Assembly: GCA_965214875.1 (NCBI GenBank)
Contig: OZ243980.1
Coordinates: 2,356,001 to 2,420,000 of the forward strand
Origin: CBDAUN01 sp965214875
GTDB taxonomy: Bacteria > Pseudomonadota > Gammaproteobacteria > Arenicellales > JAJDZL01
Direction: 5' to 3'
Length of the DNA stretch: 64,000 bases
Part shown: piece by piece, positions 1 through 8,971 of the stretch
How the letters are laid out: each line of letters opens with the position of its first letter
Position numbering within the stretch: position 1 is the first letter of the stretch
The notes under the pieces: generated by a model
Told to the model about the DNA's origin: nothing
Seen by the model: the letters and a program-made list of their open reading frames with translations, nothing else
Databases searched by the model: none
Translations under genes and position numbers: made by a program

Positions 1-3000
1 GCAAAAACAAAAGCGCCGCCTACGTGCTGCCGGTGGCAGCCCCGTCAGAGGAATTGCTCGAAAACCGAATATCCTCTATCAGCGAGCTTGCGCAAAGCAG
101 TACGCCAATTCAAAACATCTACAGTTCAGCAGCGCGACAGCATGGCGGACGCTACAGAAAGACAGTGCTGATCCAGGAAGAGGCCGCTGACCACATAGAT
201 AGCCGCGTAGATTTTTCAAATACTCCAGCCGCACTGGAAGAACTGGGCGAGCCGCCTCATCTTTGCTTTGTCTTTAGCGGGATCGGAAGAAACTGGGGCA
301 GCGCCGGCAGACAGCTCTATTCCTGCGAACCGCAGTTTAAGTCAGCCATCGACGATTGCGATGCGCTTTTCCGACAGCAATTCGACAACTCCATCATTCG
401 CGGTGTGCTCGAACGCGGCAAGTCCCCCGAATCTGTAATCAGGGATCTGCACCCATTGCTGTTCGCGATACAGATCGGACTTTATCAGCTGTGGCATTCT
501 TGGCACATTGTGCCTCAGTCGGTGCTCGGGCACAGCATCGGCGAAGCCGCGGCAGCATGGGCATCCGGTGCGCTTACAATGCCCGAAGCGGTGCAAATCA
601 TCGGCGAGCGCTACCATGCATTCGAGCCGTTGGAGCATCAAGGTAAAATGCTCGCTGCCGCACTGGATGAGCAAACTGCGGCAGACATGGCGCGCGCATT
701 CTCAGGCGAACTGCATCTTGCATCCGTCAACAGCCCAGCCTCGATTACTTTCTCGGGTTCGAAACAGGCTATTGAAGCGGTTGGCAAACAATTGCATGCA
801 GCCGGAACGCGCCACCGGATGCTGGATATTAATGTGCCATTTCACTGCCCCTTGATCGAGTCGGTGCAGGGCGATGCATTGCAAGCTATCGACCGAAGCG
901 GGGAACGGCAACAGGACATCCGATGGTTTTCCTCATTCGGCAAGCATATTGCCGGGGATATCGTGCCGACAGGCGAGTTTTGGTGGCAAAACTTCAGCGC
1001 ACCTGCCAATTTTCAACACGCTTTCGAACAGACGCACAGCGCCGGGTGCCGGACGTTTGTGGAAATCAGCCCCATACCCGCTCTGCTCACGGCGATTCAT
1101 GAGAATCTCGATGCTTTGAAGTTCAAGGCAACGGTGCTGCCTTCCCTAATGCCTCATGCTTGCGAGCGAACTTCAATGCTTCGTTCTGCCGGCAGACTGT
1201 TCGAGCTTGGCTCGGAGCCAGCTTGGCCGCGCCTGTGCCCTTTGTCAACACCCTGCAACCTTGCGCCACTGCATTTTGAACGCCGCACCTATGCGAAGCA
1301 AGCGCCGCAACTCAACCATCGCAAGCAAAATGCCTTTACTTCCAAAATAGCCGCCATTTATGATGAAAGCAGCGGATGCCGCAGCTATCGTTTCGATATC
1401 GAAAAATCCCATTGGCTCAAATCACATACCCTGCACGGGAAAATCGTTTTTCCTGCGGCCGGGTTCATCGCTGTCATTCTGGACACGCTAAATGAGCGGT
1501 GGCTTCAAGCGACAATGCAAGTCAGCAAAATCGGGTTCCATCGGCTGCTTGAAGTCGCAGAAAGCAAGTCGCACACTCAGGTGCGTGTGCTGATTTGCGA
1601 AAACTCATTGGATAGCGGACTCGAGTTGTCGATCGCCGATGCGGACGAGCCTGAATTGACGTGCGCTACCGCCACCGCCGACTGCGCCCTGCCGCCGGAC
1701 ATAAGCATCCGTAGCGAGGAGTCATTTGACAGCTGCACGATACCGCTCGCACCAGATGAGATTGCCGCAAGCATGGAGCGGGCAGGATTTGCTGCGACAG
1801 ACTTAGGCATTCCATTCAACGAAACATATCATGATGGCTCGCGTCTACTTAAGGCACGGATTGAATTCGATGACTCCAAGCAAGATCATGCTGATCGATT
1901 GACACTAGATCCTGCCAAACTGGATGCCGTCTTGCGGATTGCCGGGGCGGCCTTCCTGCGCGGCGACCCCTTTATGCCCATATCAATCGGAAAGATCTGG
2001 ATTGCATCATGCGAACTCGGCTCGTTCAACTGCCATGCGCGAAAAAGCAGTGAAATGGATTCCCGCATTCATCTAGATTTGGATTTGATGTCGGATGATG
2101 GCGATACCATTGCACAAATCAGAGAATTCGCGATCAAGCAAACCAGCACGCCTACGGCGGTGCGCGATTTTCAGGTTCGCACCCTCGTCCGAGTTTCGAA
2201 GACCATTGAACCGGCCGGCACAACGCCTCAGATTCACTCGGAGAACTACTTGGCCCAGCTGCAAACTTGCATTGGCGAGTTGTCAAAGAAGCATCAGCGC
2301 GAGCAATACTATTCGAAGGTGCGCCCAGTTCTCGACAGGTTAACGCTTTATCACACAGCCAAGTCGTTGCAACGATTGAAAGTGGATTTATCAAGCGCAA
2401 GCGAATTCAGCATTTTCGACTGCGCATTAGAACGCGGCATCACCGGCCTGCAGCGCGATATTTTGCAAGGGCTGATCAATCTTCTAGCTGAGCATGGGGT
2501 GATTGAAATCGTATCTGAGCGATGCCGCGTTCTTAAAGAGATTGACACAAATCACCCTCCGCTCGCCGGAGAAGATTTTTTTGCGCGAAGCGAGAACGCA
2601 GGCTACATTTACGAATATCTGCTCGCGAACCAATGCGGGCGATTGCTGCCTGGGGTCCTTCAAGGCAAGATACAGGGCAACGAGGTGCTTTTTGACAAAG
2701 CCGGTCTTCAGCTACTTGAAAATCTCTACTCCCGCTCGCCAACCTGCAGAATCTACAACGAGATTCTCGCCGAATCGATCAAGCTGGCGTTGCGCGGATG
2801 GGAGCTAGCCCGACCGATGCGCATACTAGAGCTTGGCGGCGGCACCGGCGCTTTGCTCGCGCGAATCGAACCGTTTCTGACCTCATCAGCGCAATACGTC
2901 TTCACCGATATCTCTTCGCATTTTGTATCCAAAGCCAAAGAACGATACAAAACATTGGAAAATCTTGAATTCAAAACACTGGATTTCGATGCGTCACCAC

Positions 3001-6000
3001 ATATCCAGGGATTTAAGCATGGCTCATTCGATCTTGTCGTGGCAACCGACGCTCTTCATTGCGCTAGATTTCTTGATGCCACTTTGAAGGCGATCTGGAA
3101 ATTGCTCCGTCCTGGAGGGATGCTTCATTTTGTCGAGCTGACAGATGAGCCAAGCTGGGCGAGGATCAGTTTTGCGATGCTGCCTGGCTGGCAGCAAGAT
3201 ATCGACGATGACAGGCGCGTTGACTCACCATGCAGAACAAGCTTGCAATGGCGAATGCTGCTTGAAAGCAATGGATTCAGCCTATCTGCCGCATATGGCG
3301 ATCGAGAAGATAGCGGCGAATCGCTGCACACGGTGTTTATCGCTCAAAAGGTTCAAAACGACCAGGTAGAGCCGAGCAAGATTGTGACAGAGCAAAATCG
3401 TCGCCACTGGCTGATATTTCAACACAGCGACATGGATATGCAGAAATTGATTGCGTCGCAGTCCCATGATCAGTTTGCCTGGGTGGGGTCGGCACCGAGT
3501 TTCACTGCCAGCGATCAAAGCTACCAAATCGATACGCAATGCCCAGAGCACTACCTTTTGATGCTGCAGGACCTGGACCGTAAAGGCTGTGCGCCGGATG
3601 CCGCTTTGTTCTTGGCACCCGACCTTGATTATTGCGACGAAAATCAGCCCATCGACCTTGATCGCTCGATTGCTTGCGCCATGATGCCGGTCCGCTTGCT
3701 GCAAACCTTAGACCGGCAGCCTGGCTCGCTACGCCATGTTGTGTTTGCCAGAATGCAGATCGGCGATCCAAGTTCCGAGCAAGCAGCCTATGCGCATTGC
3801 TTTGATTCGATCGTCAGCGGGCTCTTGCGCAGTGCCCGTAGCGAATACCCATCAATCAAATTTCACGCCGTCAGCATCCAGCGTGGCAAGAATGTCATGA
3901 AACAGATTGTCGACAGCATCTCAAGCAAGGATGCCGGTTTTGAAGTTTCAGTCGCAGGTGGCAAAATCACCACCATGCGACTGGAGCCCGCTCGCGTCTC
4001 GGCTTCGCAGCTAAGTGAGCCATTTATAGCTGCCTTGCGCCTCTCCAAAGGCAAAGGATTGGAAAGGATCAAGTTCATCGTCACGCCTCGACCAGCTTTA
4101 GCTGACAAGCAAATCAGGATATCGGTTGCAGCCGCATCGCTCAACTTTCGCGACATCATGGTCGCACTGGACGCGCTGCCTGAGCATTCAGTCATTAGCG
4201 GAAGAGCCGGGCGCACCTTAGGCATCGAATGCGCAGGAACGGTGATTGAATGCGGCAAGTCGGTTTCCCGATTCTCACCCGGCGACCAAGTCGCAGCGCT
4301 TGTTGCGGGCAGCTTGGCGACCTCAGTCGTAGCGGAGGAAAACTTCTGCGTGCGACTGCCTGATTCCCTCTCTTTCGAGTACGCAGCCGCATGGCCGGCG
4401 GCCTACATTACTGCGCATCTTTGCCTGCGAGAATTTCCGGTTTCGGACAAACCTTTGAACGTGCTGGTCCATACGGCATCTGGCGGCGTAGGGCTTGCCT
4501 TGGTTGGAATGCTTTGCAAATGTGATACGAGAATCTACTGCACTGCCGGCTCTGAAGCGAAGCGGGCATTCTTGCAAAACTATGTCCATTGCGAGACCTT
4601 CGATTCGCGTTCGTCCAGTTTCGCCGAGGAAATCTTGACACAAACCGACGGGGCCGGCATCCATGTCCTGATCAATACGCTGGGGACCAGTGCGGCAAAA
4701 GCCAACAGCCGGGTTCTTGCAGATGGCGGAACATTTATTGAATTGGGCAAATATGCCGGCGCGAACGATGCGAAACAGCTGATCCTTGATGCAAAACCGA
4801 AGATCAGACACGTTACGGTCGATTTGGATGCCCGCTGGCAATCCCACCCCGCAGACATTGAGGATGCGCTCAATCAAGCCATTGCGCATATTCAATCAGA
4901 TCAACATCGCGCCCTGCCTTTCACAGCGTTCCCCGCATCGAATGCGGCAAGAGCGTTCAAGCACTTGGCGGCAGCCAAGCAAATCGGAAAAGTGATCGTA
5001 GACTTTGATTGCGACTTGGGCAGTATTGAGCGCATCGAGCTGGACAAATCCTACTATTCCAATGGATCCTGGCTGATCGCAGGCGGTACGCGCGGATTCG
5101 GCATGGCAACTGCCCTGTGGCTCGCACGACGCGGTGCAAAGTCCATGTTGCTCATCGGTCGTTCAGAGCATGTCCATCAGGAACTTTCAAAAGCGAGAGA
5201 TGAGCTTCACGAGCGAGGCGCATCAATATCGGTGGCATCAGTAGACATCACCGATCTCGCCGATCTGCAAAAGTGTGTTCAGGAATTTGAAATGAAAAAC
5301 CCGCCCATTCGCTTTGTCCTGCAATGCGCCATGCAGATCGAGGACCGTATGATTTCCAAGCTAAGCGGCGATACCTTGTCGAAAGTGCTGAAACCAAAAG
5401 TGATCGGAACATGGAATCTGCATAAAGTGACGAGTGATAGAATGCTGCAAAAGTTTGTCGTGTATTCATCTGTCACGTCATTGATCGGGCCCGCTGGCCA
5501 GTCGGCCTACACGGCAGCGAATTCGTTCCAAGATTCGTTTGCGGTGTATCTTCGCAAAGTCGGCATTCCGGCCGTATCAGTCAACTGGGGGGCGGTTTCG
5601 GACTACGGCTACATCTCCGACCATCCCGAGTCCGATTTGGCAGTGGGGACTCACGGCATCGAACCGACGACTGCCGAATCGCTACTTGAGAAGCTTCCCG
5701 ACATATTGGTAAAAACTGCTTCACCATGCATCGCGGTTGCTAGCGGTCCATGGGCAGAAAATGCTTGGCTGCCGGACGCATACTTTGATGCTGAACGCCG
5801 ACCAGGGGTTGGCAGACGCGATGAGATCGGCCGATCAGATGGCGATGGCCTAGCAAACAAAATCGAATCCTGCATTGCCAGAGTACTGGAGCTCGGAAGC
5901 GATTCAATTGACCGCAAAAGACCGATCGTTGACTATGGCATGGACAGTCTTTTGGCAGTCGAGCTAGCCCACCTGATCGAGGTGGAGTGCGATATCACCA

Positions 6001-6074
6001 TCACCCCCTATCAGCTGATCGATCAAACCACAATTGAGCAAATTGCAAAAATCGGAGCGAACCAGAATCCGTAA
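1..6074 (+). CDS. Type I reducing polyketide synthase, 3' part (AT-DH-MT-ER-KR-ACP)
   Basis: The frame is open from base 3, so the gene starts upstream and the expected KS domain lies outside; GTG at 24 is only the first internal start-like codon. Counting from base 24: acyltransferase at about 79-390 with GHSIGE at 169-174; dehydratase at about 445-720 with the HxxxGxxxxP motif and the second motif LDPAKLDAVL; C-methyltransferase at about 870-1110 with LELGGGTGALL; enoylreductase at about 1335-1650 with LNFRDIMVALDA and HTASGGVGLA; ketoreductase at about 1670-1890 with AGGTRGFG and YTAAN; ACP at about 1930-2010 with YGMDSL for phosphopantetheine. All visible catalytic motifs look intact, so the module should build a fully reduced, alpha-methylated ketide unit. 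It ends with the ACP and no thioesterase. The downstream gene is convergent, one base away, so this is the last gene of its operon. Product unknown. Confidence 0.93.
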   Translation, partial: KNKSAAYVLPVAAPSEELLENRISSISELAQSSTPIQNIYSSAARQHGGRYRKTVLIQEEAADHIDSRVDFSNTPAALEELGEPPHLCFVFSGIGRNWGSAGRQLYSCEPQFKSAIDDCDALFRQQFDNSIIRGVLERGKSPESVIRDLHPLLFAIQIGLYQLWHSWHIVPQSVLGHSIGEAAAAWASGALTMPEAVQIIGERYHAFEPLEHQGKMLAAALDEQTAADMARAFSGELHLASVNSPASITFSGSKQAIEAVGKQLHAAGTRHRMLDINVPFHCPLIESVQGDALQAIDRSGERQQDIRWFSSFGKHIAGDIVPTGEFWWQNFSAPANFQHAFEQTHSAGCRTFVEISPIPALLTAIHENLDALKFKATVLPSLMPHACERTSMLRSAGRLFELGSEPAWPRLCPLSTPCNLAPLHFERRTYAKQAPQLNHRKQNAFTSKIAAIYDESSGCRSYRFDIEKSHWLKSHTLHGKIVFPAAGFIAVILDTLNERWLQATMQVSKIGFHRLLEVAESKSHTQVRVLICENSLDSGLELSIADADEPELTCATATADCALPPDISIRSEESFDSCTIPLAPDEIAASMERAGFAATDLGIPFNETYHDGSRLLKARIEFDDSKQDHADRLTLDPAKLDAVLRIAGAAFLRGDPFMPISIGKIWIASCELGSFNCHARKSSEMDSRIHLDLDLMSDDGDTIAQIREFAIKQTSTPTAVRDFQVRTLVRVSKTIEPAGTTPQIHSENYLAQLQTCIGELSKKHQREQYYSKVRPVLDRLTLYHTAKSLQRLKVDLSSASEFSIFDCALERGITGLQRDILQGLINLLAEHGVIEIVSERCRVLKEIDTNHPPLAGEDFFARSENAGYIYEYLLANQCGRLLPGVLQGKIQGNEVLFDKAGLQLLENLYSRSPTCRIYNEILAESIKLALRGWELARPMRILELGGGTGALLARIEPFLTSSAQYVFTDISSHFVSKAKERYKTLENLEFKTLDFDASPHIQGFKHGSFDLVVATDALHCARFLDATLKAIWKLLRPGGMLHFVELTDEPSWARISFAMLPGWQQDIDDDRRVDSPCRTSLQWRMLLESNGFSLSAAYGDREDSGESLHTVFIAQKVQNDQVEPSKIVTEQNRRHWLIFQHSDMDMQKLIASQSHDQFAWVGSAPSFTASDQSYQIDTQCPEHYLLMLQDLDRKGCAPDAALFLAPDLDYCDENQPIDLDRSIACAMMPVRLLQTLDRQPGSLRHVVFARMQIGDPSSEQAAYAHCFDSIVSGLLRSARSEYPSIKFHAVSIQRGKNVMKQIVDSISSKDAGFEVSVAGGKITTMRLEPARVSASQLSEPFIAALRLSKGKGLERIKFIVTPRPALADKQIRISVAAASLNFRDIMVALDALPEHSVISGRAGRTLGIECAGTVIECGKSVSRFSPGDQVAALVAGSLATSVVAEENFCVRLPDSLSFEYAAAWPAAYITAHLCLREFPVSDKPLNVLVHTASGGVGLALVGMLCKCDTRIYCTAGSEAKRAFLQNYVHCETFDSRSSSFAEEILTQTDGAGIHVLINTLGTSAAKANSRVLADGGTFIELGKYAGANDAKQLILDAKPKIRHVTVDLDARWQSHPADIEDALNQAIAHIQSDQHRALPFTAFPASNAARAFKHLAAAKQIGKVIVDFDCDLGSIERIELDKSYYSNGSWLIAGGTRGFGMATALWLARRGAKSMLLIGRSEHVHQELSKARDELHERGASISVASVDITDLADLQKCVQEFEMKNPPIRFVLQCAMQIEDRMISKLSGDTLSKVLKPKVIGTWNLHKVTSDRMLQKFVVYSSVTSLIGPAGQSAYTAANSFQDSFAVYLRKVGIPAVSVNWGAVSDYGYISDHPESDLAVGTHGIEPTTAESLLEKLPDILVKTASPCIAVASGPWAENAWLPDAYFDAERRPGVGRRDEIGRSDGDGLANKIESCIARVLELGSDSIDRKRPIVDYGMDSLLAVELAHLIEVECDITITPYQLIDQTTIEQIAKIGANQNP

Positions 6075-6075
6075 C

Positions 6076-7131
6076 TCAATTCCAGATATCGACATCTATG
6101 CCTTGCTCAATGAAGTGATCGGCACGATTGGATAGATATCGTTGAAAGTTCGGCTGTGCACGAAACGCTTCGCTTGAAACATAGGCAAAGAGCGACTGCG
6201 TGTGGAATATCTTAAACCATGCCTCAGAACGAATCACCTCGTTGCCATCTGCATCGAAAAATATGATCGTCGGAGCATAAGAAACCCCTAAGTCGGAAGC
6301 CCATTGCCGCGCTGTTGAAGCGGCACCCGAAGGCGTTACAAGTTCCTTGGTCGACCACATGTCAAGCTGCGCCACATCGAACTTTTGGATCTCGTCCACA
6401 GTCCTCTGGTCGACTAGGACGCTGTCATGCAATGTTTCGCAGTTAGGGCAATCTCCTTGTTCGAAGAATACCGCCAGCGGCTTGCCGGACCGATTGCTCA
6501 GATCGTATGGGGGCAGCATGAAGAAATCCTTTGAAATGAGTTTACGGGACGAAGCGGATTCAGGCGCGTTTTGCTGAACATATTCGCGGTATGCCAGCCG
6601 ATCTTCCTGCCGCATCGACACGTAGTCGAGAGCGAGGCGAAACTGTTGCGGCGGGACGTAGCCATTGAGGCGAAGCACCTTGTCCGCGCGCTCGTCGTAG
6701 AAAATCATCGTCGGGGTGAATTGCACCGCGAGGTCTGAGGAAAAGATTTTCTCAGTCGTCGAGCTTCCGTCTACGCTGATCACTTCCCGGTCGCCCCAAA
6801 TGTTCAGCTCCACAACATCGAAATGCTCTTGAATCGTTTCGACGATATCTTTCTGGCTCAAGTTCCGCTCCACGAGTGCGTTGCAGTAGGGACATCCATC
6901 CTGATGAAAGAAATAGATCAAACGCTTGCCGTGCTCGGCCGCTTCTGCGGCATCTTCTCGAACATCCAGAAAACTTTCCTTGAACCATTGCGGATAGGTG
7001 GTTTCTTTGGCGCCCATGAACGCTCCTTGGGTTGCGGAGCTTTGCGCCAAGGCCATGCTTGCATGAAGCGGAATGATTAGAGCAAGTGCCAGCAGTCCAG
7101 CGTTGGTTGAATTAGGCATTTTCGTGACCAT
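6076..7131 (-). CDS. Exported protein with two thioredoxin-fold domains
   Basis: 351 residues. A hydrophobic signal-like segment (residues 11-29, ending ASMALAQ) suggests export to the periplasm. Two thioredoxin-like domains follow: the first has CPYC at residues 80-83 and a cis-proline context FTPTMIF; the second has CPNC at about 228-231 and YAPTIIF. The family (SoxW/TlpA-like, thioredoxin_2-type) reduces or exchanges disulfides; having two complete active sites in one chain suggests a relay or a two-site oxidoreductase. It is convergent with the polyketide synthase, one base apart, so the pair is not co-transcribed. The start could be ATG 7131 or the in-frame ATG at 7119; both leave the signal segment. 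Substrate not deducible. Confidence 0.85.
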   Translation of the reverse strand: MVTKMPNSTNAGLLALALIIPLHASMALAQSSATQGAFMGAKETTYPQWFKESFLDVREDAAEAAEHGKRLIYFFHQDGCPYCNALVERNLSQKDIVETIQEHFDVVELNIWGDREVISVDGSSTTEKIFSSDLAVQFTPTMIFYDERADKVLRLNGYVPPQQFRLALDYVSMRQEDRLAYREYVQQNAPESASSRKLISKDFFMLPPYDLSNRSGKPLAVFFEQGDCPNCETLHDSVLVDQRTVDEIQKFDVAQLDMWSTKELVTPSGAASTARQWASDLGVSYAPTIIFFDADGNEVIRSEAWFKIFHTQSLFAYVSSEAFRAQPNFQRYLSNRADHFIEQGIDVDIWN

Positions 7132-7433
7132 CTTGAAAAAACTATAAATAATTGAAGCGTTAGACTTAATACGCTAATTTTTACGTGGCAGCGTATCGGC
7201 CGAAAGCAGATTTCGTCGCTTTGATGGATCTAGCACCTTGATTGCAGGCCGACAGAATCAATGTCGCGCATTCATTGGCCGCCATAGCCTTTGCGGCGCG
7301 GATGCCGTAACGCACCTGAAACTGCACAAACTTGTCGCATGCGCAGCTTTTGATTTTGGCTGCGACCAGATGGCCGGAAGAGAAAAATTCTCGCTGAGCA
7401 AATCTAAACCAATGCCCTTATCGGCGGATGAGG
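7132..7433. other. Intergenic region between thioredoxin-like and Rpn genes
   Basis: About 300 bases holding the upstream region of the thioredoxin-like gene (AT-rich around 7135-7180) and the downstream side of the Rpn gene. No convincing gene, terminator or RNA was seen. Confidence 0.5.
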
Positions 7434-8468
7434 CTACCGCTTTGATCCGGAATTGCCGGCGGACCCGTTGATCAGCCCTTGAATCTGCCGCTCGCTCAGG
7501 CCGGTATACCTGCTGATCAGACCATGCTCGACCCCTTCCTCGAGCAAACGCCCTGCAACGGTCAGAATGCCCTGCTCCATGCCCTGCTCCATGCCCTGCT
7601 CCATGCCCTGCTCCATGCCCTGCTCCATGCCTTCCCGGACACCTTCCTGCCTCCATCGCTCGTAGTGCTCTTCATACATGTCGAATTCCTCCTGGCTGTT
7701 TTTCACAATCGGCTTTCGCATCTCTTTGAGACGGTCGTGATTATACGCCTGCGGATGGCACTGCCGGATGTAGTCCATCACGATCGGAACCAGCTGCTCG
7801 CGCAGTCCTTGCGGCAACCGGTCCATCAGTCCGAGATACTCCCTGACCTGGTCGTCGCTCAGATTCCAGATCCCCCGCATCACGCGCCACACCACCTCGG
7901 TCACGCACCCGCCGATGCGGTCCTGCAACGACTCGTCGAATACGTCCACCACCACGGTCTTGAACCAGATCCGAAGTTCGACATCGTCGAGCACATCGGC
8001 ACCCGCTCCGAACGGCCGGAGCAAGTCTCGCCTCCAGCCGCCCTCGCAGTTGCTCAGCATCACCGCGATCGCCCTTTTGACTCCATCCCCGCCGCCCGCG
8101 TGGATTGCGCGGATGTACTCGCAGAGCTGGTCCGCCGCCTGCGGGTCGTCGTAGCTTTTGTGCTCCACCACCACGTTGAGCGGCTCGCCACCGTCAAGCG
8201 GCGCCCGCAGCAGCTTGTCGACCCGCCGCTCCTGACGCTCGGGGCTGAACAGCTCGGGCGACCCGAGCTCCAGCCCCGAAAGATCCAGCCGCACACACGA
8301 GTCGCCGAAGGCGAGCCGGCACAGGTCCCGGGCGCACTCCAGGACGGCCAGGGCAAGCCGAGCGAACAGATCGTGCGGCCGGCTACCGCGGACGGGCTTC
8401 GGACGATGGAAGGTTGTCATATCAGGGGCGGACTCCTTTTCTATTGTCATTGAGCCGTCTTGACGCAT
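7434..8468 (-). CDS. Rpn/YhgA-like PD-(D/E)XK nuclease, transposase_31 family
   Basis: 344 residues. The N-terminal half carries the Rpn nuclease core: RRVDKLL (D84) followed by VVVEHKSYDDPQ (E102, K104), the D...ExK pattern of the PD-(D/E)XK fold. Rpn proteins in E. coli are DNA endonucleases that promote RecA-independent recombination and some act in phage defence. A Gly-Met-Glu-Gln tetrapeptide is repeated five times at about residues 280-300, followed by the C-terminal helix that ends Rpn proteins (EEGVEHGLISRYTGLSERQIQGL). The gene looks much GC-richer than its neighbours and has a long open antisense frame because of that composition; both suggest recent transfer. ATG 8468 is used; in-frame ATGs at 8450 and 8420 are alternatives. 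It stands alone downstream of the BREX operon on the same strand. Confidence 0.87.
   Translation of the reverse strand: MRQDGSMTIEKESAPDMTTFHRPKPVRGSRPHDLFARLALAVLECARDLCRLAFGDSCVRLDLSGLELGSPELFSPERQERRVDKLLRAPLDGGEPLNVVVEHKSYDDPQAADQLCEYIRAIHAGGGDGVKRAIAVMLSNCEGGWRRDLLRPFGAGADVLDDVELRIWFKTVVVDVFDESLQDRIGGCVTEVVWRVMRGIWNLSDDQVREYLGLMDRLPQGLREQLVPIVMDYIRQCHPQAYNHDRLKEMRKPIVKNSQEEFDMYEEHYERWRQEGVREGMEQGMEQGMEQGMEQGMEQGILTVAGRLLEEGVEHGLISRYTGLSERQIQGLINGSAGNSGSKR
7570..7629 (-). repeat. 12-bp tandem repeat, five copies, inside the Rpn gene
   Basis: The unit CCCTGCTCCATG (plus strand) occurs five times head to tail and encodes Gly-Met-Glu-Gln repeats. Copies are identical, so the array is young or maintained by slippage. 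A 12-bp unit keeps the reading frame whatever the copy number. Confidence 0.95.
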
Positions 8469-8490
8469 GCCGCATTTTAATTCAAAATCA

Positions 8491-8507
8491 CAGCACGAGT
8501 TGTGCTG
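8491..8507. promoter_or_regulatory. Small inverted repeat upstream of the Rpn gene
   Basis: CAGCAC-GAGTT-GTGCTG, a perfect 6-bp arm repeat 23 bases before the Rpn start codon. It could be an operator or a leader hairpin; nothing further supports either. Confidence 0.3.
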
Positions 8508-8971
8508 AAAACTTCAGTATAGCATGAAAATCACAGCGAAAGAACCTATAAAAGCCATATACTGTCATTTTAATCGCGAAATGTCGAGCGTTCGCGCATT
8601 CTTGCTCGGATTTCGGATAATGCTGATGCGCCTTCGAGTGGCAGAATTCATTGATGGTGCATCGAATCGCTTCAACTCATCGAATGGGCAACGATAACTT
8701 GCGCCAATTCGGGGCCCCATTTCGCCATTTCCTACCTGTATTACGCGACAGAAGTCTGTGCCGTCCAGCTGTTTTGTCCTCCACGCCTCGTGTAGCGCAC
8801 AGGCTGTTTCATGGATGTGCAATAGCTGCCGCTCGTTCCGGCTTTTGGTGACACATGCGACAAAGAACTACATCCACAACTTATTGATATTGATTGACCA
8901 GCGTTGCCGTCTTTTCCTCGACAGCGTGTCCGCCGGACGAATTTGATCATCGGAAGAGGTTTAGAATTTAC
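8508..8971. other. Intergenic region between Rpn gene and BREX operon end
   Basis: About 460 bases downstream of brxL. Short open frames exist on both strands but none resembles a known protein. No stem plus T-run terminator was seen after brxL. Confidence 0.5.

Noticed and set aside
7570..7629. Tandem repeats as a CRISPR-like array
   Set aside because: 12-bp units with no spacers, within a coding frame.
7479..8453. 324-codon plus-strand open frame opposite the Rpn gene
   Set aside because: Its protein is low in known motifs and rich in His/Leu repeats that mirror the GMEQ array; it results from the GC-rich codon use of the real gene on the minus strand.
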